The translations under genes and the position numbers were made by a program. 40,338 nt of DNA. It comes from JANXSS01 sp043729515 (GTDB lineage: Bacteria > Pseudomonadota > Gammaproteobacteria > Burkholderiales > Burkholderiaceae_D). The DNA lies in contig JAYTLK010000115.1 of assembly GCA_043729515.1 (NCBI GenBank), positions 1 to 40,338 of the forward strand, in the 5' to 3' direction. Below the pieces are notes generated by a model that had not been told where the DNA came from, searched no databases, and saw only the letters and a program-made list of their open reading frames with translations. Position 1 is the stretch's first letter, and each line of letters starts with the position of its first letter. Positions 1 through 7,092 of this stretch are shown here, piece after piece.

Positions 1-556
1 GGACGGTCGGGGTGCTTGCCAGGGTTACCGCAGCGGGTCCTTGCGATGCACCCGGCGGATGGGCGCTGGTGACGCTGCCGAACATGGCGGATGAAACGCC
101 TGGACGGTACCGGACGCCTTGATCGACATATGAATGATCGATCGTGCGCTCGGCCAGGTTCGGCCCGGCAAAGCGACAGACGCGCGAATCGCCGGCATGC
201 CCCCAGATGGCCGTGCGTTGCGGTGTCAGCACCAGCATGGCGAGCGTGGTCTGCGGCCGTATTTCGCTTGCCAGGCTGGTGAGTTGGATCACGGTATGAA
301 TCTCGCCAGCGATTTCCCGCATCATCGATTCGATGTCGTCGGTCAACGGCGAAAACCGTTCGAACACTTGCTGCGCGGTGCGCACCGCCTGTTCGGCAGC
401 AATGGCGCCACCGCCAGCCCCACCCATGCCGTCGGCCAGCACTGCCATCATGTAGCCGGGCGCTTTCGGTGCCTGCAGCAGGGCGATCCGGTCTTGCTGC
501 TCGCTGCGGTCACCGATGTGCTGCCCGGTGCCAGCCTCAATCTTGTAATGAGTCAT
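1..556 (-). CDS. PP2C-family serine/threonine protein phosphatase, 3' end outside window
   Basis: Partial gene running off the left edge; 185 codons are visible. The start ATG (554-556) follows an AGGCGAGA-type ribosome site. The visible protein begins MTHYKIEAGTGQHIGDRSEQ and has PP2C metal-site motifs: QQD near residue 20, LADGMGG near residue 41, and AIWGHAGDSRVCRF near residue 135. Family members dephosphorylate Ser/Thr on proteins and need Mn or Mg. The short N-terminal domain without membrane segments suggests a cytoplasmic enzyme. After DHSYVDQ (about residue 158) the sequence no longer looks like the family, where a helix and an HP-rich segment leading to the LG motif are expected. 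Either this part is divergent or a frameshift lies near position 125. It is divergent from the DUF465/helicase pair. The family call is firm; the substrate is unknown. Confidence 0.75.
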   Translation of the reverse strand, partial: MTHYKIEAGTGQHIGDRSEQQDRIALLQAPKAPGYMMAVLADGMGGAGGGAIAAEQAVRTAQQVFERFSPLTDDIESMMREIAGEIHTVIQLTSLASEIRPQTTLAMLVLTPQRTAIWGHAGDSRVCRFAGPNLAERTIDHSYVDQGVRYRPGVSSAMFGSVTSAHPPGASQGPAAVTLASTPTV

Positions 557-852
557 GTTCTCGCCTATCTGTCATCACGGCAAATGCGGACCACATTTAA
601 TACTTTATGGCAATGTTCTGCCCGATTATTGCATGGCGTTCTGTTAACTCGGATGGCATGTTCGGTTTTATTTGAATAGAGCAAATGGTTGCGGCACTCA
701 CTTCGCCGTCATGCCTTCATGCCCTCACGTTGCCATGCGCATTTTGTCGTCGATGCGGGCAAAGCGCAAACCGGTTGCCAAGAGCAGCGGCCGTCTCGAG
801 GCCGTACCTGTTTTTCAGCCCGACATCATGTGCGCTGTGACACAATACGGCC
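557..852. other. Intergenic region between divergent phosphatase and DUF465 genes
   Basis: These 296 bases should hold the divergent promoters of the phosphatase and the DUF465-helicase pair. The left half (about 557-680) is AT-richer than its surroundings, as promoter DNA often is. I see no convincing paired -35/-10 boxes and no RNA gene. Short open frames here have no ribosome site and no recognisable product. Confidence 0.4.
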
Positions 853-1053
853 ATGACTCTTCCGAACGATACCCAGCGCCGCATCATCGAACTCGAAGTC
901 GAACACCGCGATCTCGATACGGTGATCGAGTCGTTGACCAACGACATCCGGCATGAGGAACTGCAGCTACGTCGTTTGAAAAAACGCAAGCTGCAACTCA
1001 AGGATCACATCACGATGTTGAAGATGCAACTTATCCCGGATATTCCTGCTTGA
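853..1053 (+). CDS. DUF465 (YdcH-like) small coiled-coil protein
   Basis: A 66-residue protein, strongly charged, with a heptad-like pattern typical of the DUF465/YdcH family: an ELEVEHRDLDTVI segment, then HEELQLRRLKKRKLQLKD, predicted to form two helices as an antiparallel hairpin. The biochemical role of the family is not established. The start ATG at 853 lies just after an ACAATA-like sequence, so the mRNA may have a very short leader. Its TGA (1051-1053) overlaps the TTG start of the helicase, so the two are probably translationally coupled. The family call is firm; function cannot be stated. Confidence 0.8.
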   Translation: MTLPNDTQRRIIELEVEHRDLDTVIESLTNDIRHEELQLRRLKKRKLQLKDHITMLKMQLIPDIPA

Positions 1054-3107
1054 CCCGACCATCCAACGATTCCAACAATGCCGGTCTGCACGACGCAGAA
1101 CTCGACAAACTGTTCGGCCCCGGTGGTGCCCTGGGTGGCGCGGTCGGCAACTACCGGCCCAGGGCATCGCAGACCGCGATGGCCAAGGCGATCGCCGATG
1201 CGATCGAAAACCGCACGACGCTGGTGGCCGAGGCCGGCACCGGCACCGGCAAGACTTTTGCCTATCTGGTGCCAGCCTTGCTGTGGGGCGGCAAGACGAT
1301 CGTCTCGACCGGCACCAAGAATTTGCAGGACCAACTTTTTTCGCGTGACATTCCGACGGTGCGCAAGGCGCTGAATGCGCCAGTGTCGGTAGCGCTGCTG
1401 AAAGGCAGGGCCAACTATGTCTGTCACTACCATCTGGAGCGGACCCTGCAGAACGGCCGCATGACGTCACGCGACGATATCGGCCATCTGCGCCAGATTT
1501 CGCGCTTCATGAAAACCACGGCCTCCGGCGACAAGGCCGAATTGTCCGCCGTGCCGGAAAGCGCACTGATCTGGAATCTGGTCACCTCGACCCGCGACAC
1601 TTGCCTTGGTTCGGAATGTCAGTATTACCAGGATTGTTTCGTGATGAAGGCGCGCAAGGAAGCGCAACAGGCCGATGTAGTGGTGGTGAATCATCATCTG
1701 TTTTTTGCGGATGTGGCACTGAAGGACACCGGTGTGGCGGAACTGCTGCCGTCAGCCAACACCATCATTTTCGACGAGGCGCATCAACTGCCGGAAACGG
1801 CGACGCTGTTTTTCGGTGACACCACGTCGACCTCGCAGATTCTCGAACTGTGTCGCGATGTTCTGGCCGAAGGTCTGTCACATGCGCGCGACGGCGCTGA
1901 CTGGGCCAAGGTCGTCACCACCGTCGAACGGGCGGCGCGTGACTTGCGGCTGGCCTTTCCACAGGATTCCGTGCGGATGGCGGTCAACCAGATCCCGCCG
2001 ACCAGCCTGTTCTTTCCGGCGCTCGGCGTATTGCTCGTCGCCTTGCATGGGATGGTAAACGTGCTGGCGACTCAGGCGCAACGGGCGGAATCGATCGAGC
2101 AATGCCGGGTGCGGGCAGTCGAACTCGAGGCACGGCTGACGGCATGGGAGTCGGCCGGCAGTCCGCCCCCCACGGTCGAGCGCGAACGCGACGACGGCTG
2201 CTCGGTGTCTGCGGAAGATGCCGGGCCGCCGCACCATGTACTGTGGATCGAAGCGTTCTCCTCTTCCTTGCAGCTGCATCAGACGCCGTTGTCGATCGCA
2301 CCGATTTTCAACAAGCAGCGTGAAGGTGCGCCACGGGCCTGGATCTTCACGTCCGCAACCCTGGCCGTCAAAAACGATTTCAGCCATTACAACGCGCAGA
2401 TGGGCTTATGGAACGAGCCGGCGCATTCCTGGAGCAGTCCGTTCGACTATGCCCGGCAGGGCCTGCTGTATGTACCCGATGGCTTGCCGCAGCCGAATTC
2501 GCCGGAGTACACGGACGCGGTCGTCGACGCCGCCTTGCCGGTCATTGTCGCCGCCGGTGGCCGCACTTTTTTGCTCTGCACCACCAATCGCGCCGTGGCC
2601 CGTGCAGCGCAGCGCCTGCGCGATGCGTTCGCGCAGCGCGGCCTGCTGTTCCCGCTGATGGTGCAAGGCGAGGCGGGCCGCACCGAACTGCTCGACCGGT
2701 TCCGCGATACCGGCAATGCGGTGCTGGTCGGTAGCCAGAGTTTTTGGGAAGGCGTCGATGTGCGTGGCGAGGCGTTGTCACTCGTGGTGATCGACAAGCT
2801 GCCGTTCTCGCCGCCGGACGATCCGGTGCTGGCGGCCCGTCTCGACGCGCTGGAGAAGAAAGGTTTGAACGGCTTCATGCAGCATCAGCTGCCGGCGGCG
2901 ATCATCAACCTGAAGCAGGGTGCGGGTCGCCTGATTCGCGATGAAGCCGATCGCGGCGTGCTGATGCTGTGCGACCCGCGCCTGATCAGCAAGCCCTATG
3001 GCAAACGGATCTGGCAGAGTCTGCCGCCGTTCAAGCGCACCCGGGTGTTGGCCGAGGTGGTGGAATTTTTCACGGGCCAGCCCGCGACTGACCAGCCCGC
3101 CGAGTGA
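1050..3107 (+). CDS. DinG/YoaA-family ATP-dependent DNA helicase (XPD-like, Fe-S)
   Basis: 685 residues, superfamily 2 helicase of the XPD/DinG type, expected to unwind DNA 5' to 3' during repair. Visible motifs are YRPRASQ (Q-motif region, about residue 35), Walker A EAGTGTGKT (61-69), four cysteines C125, C185, C190 and C196 that would hold a 4Fe-4S cluster, a DEAH box (242-245), and motif VI QGAGRLIR near the C-terminus. The start is TTG, overlapping the previous stop as TTGA. The first in-frame ATG (residue 44) lies beyond the Q-motif and would remove it, so TTG is preferred. DinG (about 716 aa in E. coli) and YoaA (about 636 aa) cannot be separated safely by eye. It converges on the quinone oxidoreductase gene. 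Confidence 0.9.
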   Translation: MTRPSNDSNNAGLHDAELDKLFGPGGALGGAVGNYRPRASQTAMAKAIADAIENRTTLVAEAGTGTGKTFAYLVPALLWGGKTIVSTGTKNLQDQLFSRDIPTVRKALNAPVSVALLKGRANYVCHYHLERTLQNGRMTSRDDIGHLRQISRFMKTTASGDKAELSAVPESALIWNLVTSTRDTCLGSECQYYQDCFVMKARKEAQQADVVVVNHHLFFADVALKDTGVAELLPSANTIIFDEAHQLPETATLFFGDTTSTSQILELCRDVLAEGLSHARDGADWAKVVTTVERAARDLRLAFPQDSVRMAVNQIPPTSLFFPALGVLLVALHGMVNVLATQAQRAESIEQCRVRAVELEARLTAWESAGSPPPTVERERDDGCSVSAEDAGPPHHVLWIEAFSSSLQLHQTPLSIAPIFNKQREGAPRAWIFTSATLAVKNDFSHYNAQMGLWNEPAHSWSSPFDYARQGLLYVPDGLPQPNSPEYTDAVVDAALPVIVAAGGRTFLLCTTNRAVARAAQRLRDAFAQRGLLFPLMVQGEAGRTELLDRFRDTGNAVLVGSQSFWEGVDVRGEALSLVVIDKLPFSPPDDPVLAARLDALEKKGLNGFMQHQLPAAIINLKQGAGRLIRDEADRGVLMLCDPRLISKPYGKRIWQSLPPFKRTRVLAEVVEFFTGQPATDQPAE

Positions 3108-3143
3108 GCGGAGGTCAAGCACATGGCGCCGAGACTGACGCTG

Positions 3144-3203
3144 ACCCCGACTTCAACCTCAATCCCGACCCAGACTCCGACTCCGACACTTGCACCGACA
3201 CCA
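3144..3203 (+). repeat. Degenerate hexanucleotide repeat (consensus ACYCCG, about 10 units)
   Basis: Ten consecutive hexamers related to ACTCCG fill most of the gap between the helicase and oxidoreductase genes; two adjacent copies are identical (3174-3185). In the frame of an ATG at 3123 the repeat reads as Thr-Pro/Thr-Ser dipeptides. That ATG has a good ribosome site, GGAGG at 3110-3114, but the open frame (to 3455) soon runs antisense to the oxidoreductase. I do not call it a gene. Confidence 0.6.
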
Positions 3204-3245
3204 GCGTGGAAATTGCTGGAGTCTCTTCTGCTCTACGCAATCGAC

Positions 3246-4226
3246 TCAACGCTGTGGTTCGATCACGATCTTGCCGGTGACCTTGCGCGCGGCCATGTCG
3301 TTCAGGGCTGCAGGCGTATCGGCCAAGGCGTAGCGCGCCGAGACATGCGGCCGGATCTGGCCACTGGCCAGCCAGCCCATCAACTGGTGCATCGCGGCCA
3401 GGTTTGCCTTCGGCTCACGGCGCACGAAGTCACCCCAGAAAACGCCCACCAGTGACGCCCCTTTCAACAACGTCAGATTCAACGGCAGGCGCGGAATTTC
3501 ACCGTTCGCAAAACCGACTACCAGATAGCGCCCGCGCCAGGCGATCGAGCGGAACGCCGGTTCTGCATAGATGCCGCCGACCGGGTCATAGATCACGTCG
3601 GGCCCTTTGCCGCCGGTGGTGCGCTTGATCGCTTCGCGCAGGTCTTCGGTGCTGTAGTTGATCAGCTCGTCGGCGCCATGTTCTTTACAGACCGCCAGTT
3701 TTTCAGCGCTTGATGCCGCGGCGATGACCCGCGCGCCGAGCGCCTTGCCGATATCGATTGCAGCCAGTCCGACGCCGCCCGCAGCACCCAGCACCAGCAT
3801 CGTTTCACCCGGCTTCAATTGCGCTCGGTCAACCACTGCATGATGCGAGGTGCCGTAGGTCAGCGTGATGGCGGCCGCGACATCGAAGGCCATCCCATGC
3901 GGCATCGGCATGACTGCCTGCACCGGCACCGCGATCTGTTGCGCGAAGGCGCCCTGGCCGACGAATGCGATGACACGGTCACCGATCGCAAAGCCGCTGA
4001 CGCCTTCGCCAACCGCGCGTACGGTGCCCGACAATTCACCGCCCGGCGTGAACGGCAGTGGCGGCTTGACCTGGTATTTGTTCTGGATGATCAGCACGTC
4101 CGGAAAATTCACGCCGGCTGCCTGGACATCGATCACGACGTGCCCGGCGGCCGGCATGACATCCGGCAAATCTTCGAGAGTAAGGGTATCGGGCAATCCC
4201 CATTGGTTGCAGACGATGGCTTTCAT
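3246..4226 (-). CDS. NADPH:quinone oxidoreductase family protein (zinc-free MDR)
   Basis: 326 residues, medium-chain dehydrogenase/reductase of the quinone oxidoreductase type. The N-terminal GroES-like domain begins MKAIVCNQWGLPDTLTLED. The Rossmann domain carries the nucleotide-binding run VLGAAGGVGLAAIDIGKALG (about 144-163). The catalytic-zinc cysteine and the structural four-cysteine loop of alcohol dehydrogenases are absent, as in QOR enzymes. It probably reduces quinones or alpha,beta-unsaturated carbonyls with NADPH in the cytoplasm. An AGGAG ribosome site lies 11 bases before the ATG, slightly far. It stands alone, divergent from surE, with a palindromic operator candidate in its leader, so it is probably repressor controlled. 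The precise substrate is not predictable. Confidence 0.85.
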   Translation of the reverse strand: MKAIVCNQWGLPDTLTLEDLPDVMPAAGHVVIDVQAAGVNFPDVLIIQNKYQVKPPLPFTPGGELSGTVRAVGEGVSGFAIGDRVIAFVGQGAFAQQIAVPVQAVMPMPHGMAFDVAAAITLTYGTSHHAVVDRAQLKPGETMLVLGAAGGVGLAAIDIGKALGARVIAAASSAEKLAVCKEHGADELINYSTEDLREAIKRTTGGKGPDVIYDPVGGIYAEPAFRSIAWRGRYLVVGFANGEIPRLPLNLTLLKGASLVGVFWGDFVRREPKANLAAMHQLMGWLASGQIRPHVSARYALADTPAALNDMAARKVTGKIVIEPQR

Positions 4227-4256
4227 GCGGATGGTATCTCCTGTTTTTATCGGTAA

Positions 4257-4272
4257 AAACGAACGGTCGTTT
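4257..4272 (-). promoter_or_regulatory. Candidate TetR-type operator in the leader of the quinone oxidoreductase gene
   Basis: Perfect 6-4-6 inverted repeat AAACGA-acgg-TCGTTT. On the minus strand a CATAAT -10-like box (4282-4287) sits about 10 bases upstream, so the palindrome would cover the transcription start region, about 30 bases before the ATG. Spacing and base content resemble TetR/AcrR-family operators; that assignment is inference, and no regulator gene is adjacent. Confidence 0.5.
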
Positions 4273-4344
4273 GATTTGAGAATTATGCATCAGAATGAAC
4301 GGGCGATCCGCATGCAGCGATGTTGCTTCGGGTAAAATCTGGGC

Positions 4345-5082
4345 ATGAAAATCTTGATCAGCAATGACGATGGTTACCTGGCACCCGGACTGGCAGCGCT
4401 GGCCGATGCGATGTCGGCAATTGCCGAAATCCTGGTGGTGGCGCCTGACAGCAACCGATCCGGCAGCTCGAATTCCCTGACGCTGGACCGGCCATTGTCG
4501 GTGCAGCGGGCGGCGAACGGGTTTTACTTCGTCAACGGCACGCCGTCGGATTGCGTGCACATCGCCCTGACCGGCATGCTCGACTTCGTGCCCGACCTGG
4601 TTGTCTCGGGCATCAACAACGGCCAGAACATGGGTGATGACACGCTGTATTCCGGCACTGTGGCAGCGGCCACGGAAGGGTATCTGTTCGGCATTCCGGC
4701 AATCGCTTTTTCCCAGGTCCGTTCCGGCTGGGCCGAACTGGATACGGCAGCCCGCGTGGCACGCGACCTGGTGCAGCAGCGCTTCGACAGCCTGCCACGG
4801 CCATTCCTGCTCAACGTCAATGTGCCGAACCTGCCGCATGCGGCGCTTGGCGGCATGCGCGTGACCCGGTTGGGCAAGCGTCACGCGTCGGAGCCCGTGA
4901 TTCGTTCAACTGATCCGCACGGACGGGAAATTTTCTGGATCGGTCCGACCGGCGCCGTGCGTGACGCCGCAGAGGGAACCGATTTTCATGCGACGGCGGC
5001 AGGCTGTGTTTCCATCACGCCGCTGCAGATCGATCTGACGCATACCGGCCAGATCGAATTGCTGCGCAAAAGCCTGGCATGA
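4345..5082 (+). CDS. surE: 5'/3'-nucleotidase SurE
   Basis: 245 residues, the usual SurE length. It hydrolyses phosphate from nucleoside 5'- and 3'-monophosphates and short polyphosphate, using a divalent metal in the cytoplasm. The metal-site motifs are ISNDDG (D8, D9), APDSNRSG (S39) and SGINNGQNMG (N91 region). TAAAAT lies 12 bases before the ATG and may be a -10 box giving a very short leader. The gene heads the surE-pcm-nlpD-rpoS cluster long known in beta- and gammaproteobacteria, and its stop overlaps the pcm start as ATGA. Confidence 0.97.
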   Translation: MKILISNDDGYLAPGLAALADAMSAIAEILVVAPDSNRSGSSNSLTLDRPLSVQRAANGFYFVNGTPSDCVHIALTGMLDFVPDLVVSGINNGQNMGDDTLYSGTVAAATEGYLFGIPAIAFSQVRSGWAELDTAARVARDLVQQRFDSLPRPFLLNVNVPNLPHAALGGMRVTRLGKRHASEPVIRSTDPHGREIFWIGPTGAVRDAAEGTDFHATAAGCVSITPLQIDLTHTGQIELLRKSLA

Positions 5083-5939
5083 CCGACAAGGAAAAACGTT
5101 TTCCGTTGTCGCTGGCCTCGCTCGGGGCCCGTACTCCGCAATCGATCGATGATCGGAATGCGGCTCGCCGCGCGGTTGCCACGCCGCAGACCGCGACCCG
5201 TAATCTTGCTCGCCACGGCGAGCGGGACGCGATCGCGCCAGTACAGGTGCGGACGGCGGCCAAGCCGATTGCGCCACACCAGGGCCGCGATACACCGATG
5301 ATTTCGCCGGCAGTGCGTCGGGCCATGGTCGAACGGATCACGCGCCAGGGCGTCAGCGATGCAAAGGTGCTGGCCGCCATGGAAGCGGTGCCACGTCACC
5401 TGTTCATGGAGCCGGCCCTGGCCAGCCAGGCCTACATCGATGCCTCGCTGCCGATCGGGTATCACCAGACGATCTCGCAGCCCTACATCGTGGCACGGAT
5501 GATCGAGGTCCTGCGGGCGAACGGGCAGGGCGGTCGGCTCGACCGGGTGCTGGAAATCGGTACCGGCTGCGGCTATCAGGCGGCAGTCCTGGCACTGGTC
5601 GCAAAGGACGTCTATTCGATCGAACGCATCAAGCCGCTGCATGAACTGGCGCGTGCCAACCTGCGGCCGATGCGCATTGCCAACGTCCGGCTGCATTACG
5701 GAGATGGTATGCTCGGCCTGCCGCAAGTGGCCCCGTTCGACGGCATCATCCTCGCCGCGGCCGGGCTCGAAGTGCCGCCTACCTTGCTAGAGCAATTGAC
5801 GGTCGGCGGTCGCCTGGTGGCGCCGGTCGGCGGCAGGCATCAGGTCTTGCAGCTGATCGAGCGGATCGGCGCAACCGAGTGGCGCACCACGACGCTGGAA
5901 GACTGCCACTTCGTGCCGCTGCGCGCCGGTATCGTCTGA
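5079..5939 (+). CDS. pcm: Protein-L-isoaspartate O-methyltransferase
   Basis: 286 residues. It transfers methyl from S-adenosylmethionine to L-isoaspartyl residues, starting repair of aged proteins. The catalytic domain starts near residue 74 with SPAVRRAMVERI, followed by PRHLFM, the substrate-loop region IGYHQTISQPYIVARM, and the SAM-binding motif VLEIGTGCGYQAAV. Residues 1-73 form an Arg/Ala-rich, probably disordered extension absent from the 208-residue E. coli enzyme. The ATGA overlap with surE supports the upstream start; an internal ATG at 5298 would give a classical-length protein but has no visible ribosome site. It belongs to the stationary-phase survival cluster. Confidence 0.95.
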   Translation: MTDKEKRFPLSLASLGARTPQSIDDRNAARRAVATPQTATRNLARHGERDAIAPVQVRTAAKPIAPHQGRDTPMISPAVRRAMVERITRQGVSDAKVLAAMEAVPRHLFMEPALASQAYIDASLPIGYHQTISQPYIVARMIEVLRANGQGGRLDRVLEIGTGCGYQAAVLALVAKDVYSIERIKPLHELARANLRPMRIANVRLHYGDGMLGLPQVAPFDGIILAAAGLEVPPTLLEQLTVGGRLVAPVGGRHQVLQLIERIGATEWRTTTLEDCHFVPLRAGIV

Positions 5940-5975
5940 GCCGGCCGTCACGGCAGGTCGGCCGCCGGAGGTGAA

Positions 5976-6041
5976 ATGCATCGCATGCCACGTCCTTGCC
6001 GCGTCGCGCCTGTTTTCCATGCTGTCCTTGATGAAGCTTGA
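5976..6041 (+). CDS. Possible 21-codon leader peptide upstream of nlpD
   Basis: A short frame, MHRMPRPCRVAPVFHAVLDEA, begins at an ATG 4 bases after a strong GGAGG ribosome site (5967-5971) and stops 4 bases before the nlpD ATG at 6046. The ribosome site is much better than anything directly in front of nlpD, so ribosomes loading here could re-initiate at nlpD. I know no homologue. The ribosome site could instead serve a longer NlpD reading from GTG 5971, but that would bury the lipoprotein signal. Confidence 0.3.
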   Translation: MHRMPRPCRVAPVFHAVLDEA

Positions 6042-6045
6042 AGTC

Positions 6046-7092
6046 ATGAGAATGAAAAAATTTCGCTTGCTGTGCCCGTTGGCGACCATCGCATTCCTCG
6101 CCGCCTGTGCCACACCGCGCAGCCCGGCGCCGGTGATTGATCGTGGTACGGTCAGCCGGCCTGGCGAATTCGGACGCGCCGTCGGGGGTGGGGGCAATGC
6201 TGCCGCGCCGCAACGGGCAGCCGATCCACGTGGTTACTACACGGTCCGCAAAGGCGACACCCTGCTGCACATCGCGCTTGAATTTGGACAAAACTACCGT
6301 GATCTCGTGGCTTGGAATAACCTTGTCAATGCAAACGACATCAAGGTCGACCAGTTGCTGCGCGTAAGTCCGCCCGAGCCAGGCAGTGGCGCACCGCAGG
6401 CCGGAAGCGTGAGTGTTGGCTCAGGCGTCGAAGTGCGGCCGCTCGGTACCGCGCCAGGCATCGCCGGTCAACCGGGTGGCGTGGCCAGTGGCACGGCGAA
6501 CGTGGCGAATGTGGCGAACATAGCGAACAAAAGCGGGCCACGGGGTGAGAAACGCGCCTTTTCCGACGTCGCTCTGGCTGAGTTGCAAAAGCCGGATGCG
6601 GCGAACTACTCGTCCAACACCGGCAGCGGCAGATCAGCCGAACCGAAAAACGGCATGCCGCCGGTTGCCGTGCTGACACCGGTGCCGGGTATCGCCGGCT
6701 CGGCGCCGGCACTGGCGCCACCGGAAGACGACAACATTTCCTGGATCTGGCCGACCGACGGCAAGGTTTCCAGCGGCTTCGACGATGGGAAAAAAGGCAT
6801 CGACATTGCCGGCAAGAGTGGCCAGCAAATTCTTGCTGCCGGCGCCGGCAAGGTCATTTACGCCGGGTCGATTCGCGGTTATGGCAATCTCGTCATCGTG
6901 AAGCACACCAGTAATGTGTTGTCAGCCTATGCGCACAATAAAACCATCCTGGTAAAAGAAGGTCAGACGGTGGGCAAGGGCCAAAAAATCGCGGAAATGG
7001 GTAATTCCGATTCCGATGTGGTCAAGCTGCATTTTGAAATACGCCAGCAAGGCAAGCCCGTTGATCCGTCGAAACTCTTACCAGGCCGCTAA
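6046..7092 (+). CDS. nlpD: NlpD-like outer-membrane lipoprotein with LysM and degenerate M23 (LytM) domains
   Basis: 348 residues from ATG 6046 (ATG 6052 is equally possible). A lipoprotein signal ends in LAAC, so the mature protein starts with a lipidated cysteine. A LysM peptidoglycan-binding domain spans about 64-107 (YYTVRKGDTL to VDQLLRV), then comes a low-complexity linker and a C-terminal M23 domain from about 233. Metal ligands are degraded: the HxxxD motif reads KKGID and the HxH motif reads KLH, so it should not cleave peptidoglycan. E. coli NlpD is likewise inactive and activates amidase AmiC in daughter-cell separation; the same role is inferred here. It lies immediately before rpoS (TAAATG junction); in E. 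coli the main rpoS promoter lies inside nlpD. Confidence 0.92.
   Translation: MRMKKFRLLCPLATIAFLAACATPRSPAPVIDRGTVSRPGEFGRAVGGGGNAAAPQRAADPRGYYTVRKGDTLLHIALEFGQNYRDLVAWNNLVNANDIKVDQLLRVSPPEPGSGAPQAGSVSVGSGVEVRPLGTAPGIAGQPGGVASGTANVANVANIANKSGPRGEKRAFSDVALAELQKPDAANYSSNTGSGRSAEPKNGMPPVAVLTPVPGIAGSAPALAPPEDDNISWIWPTDGKVSSGFDDGKKGIDIAGKSGQQILAAGAGKVIYAGSIRGYGNLVIVKHTSNVLSAYAHNKTILVKEGQTVGKGQKIAEMGNSDSDVVKLHFEIRQQGKPVDPSKLLPGR
6496..6531 (+). repeat. 9-bp tandem repeat in the NlpD linker (4 units)
   Basis: Four units related to GCGAACGTG: GCGAACGTG, GCGAATGTG, GCGAACATA, GCGAACAAA. They encode Ala-Asn-Val/Ile-type triplets in the disordered linker between the LysM and M23 domains. Gain or loss of units keeps the frame and would only change linker length. 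Confidence 0.75.

Noticed and set aside
3108..3245. Possible CRISPR-like or direct-repeat array
   Set aside because: The units are 6 bp, degenerate and without spacers.
3123..3455. 110-codon frame with a good ribosome site and a Thr-Pro repeat
   Set aside because: Two thirds of it is antisense to the quinone oxidoreductase; kept only as a finding, not called as a gene.
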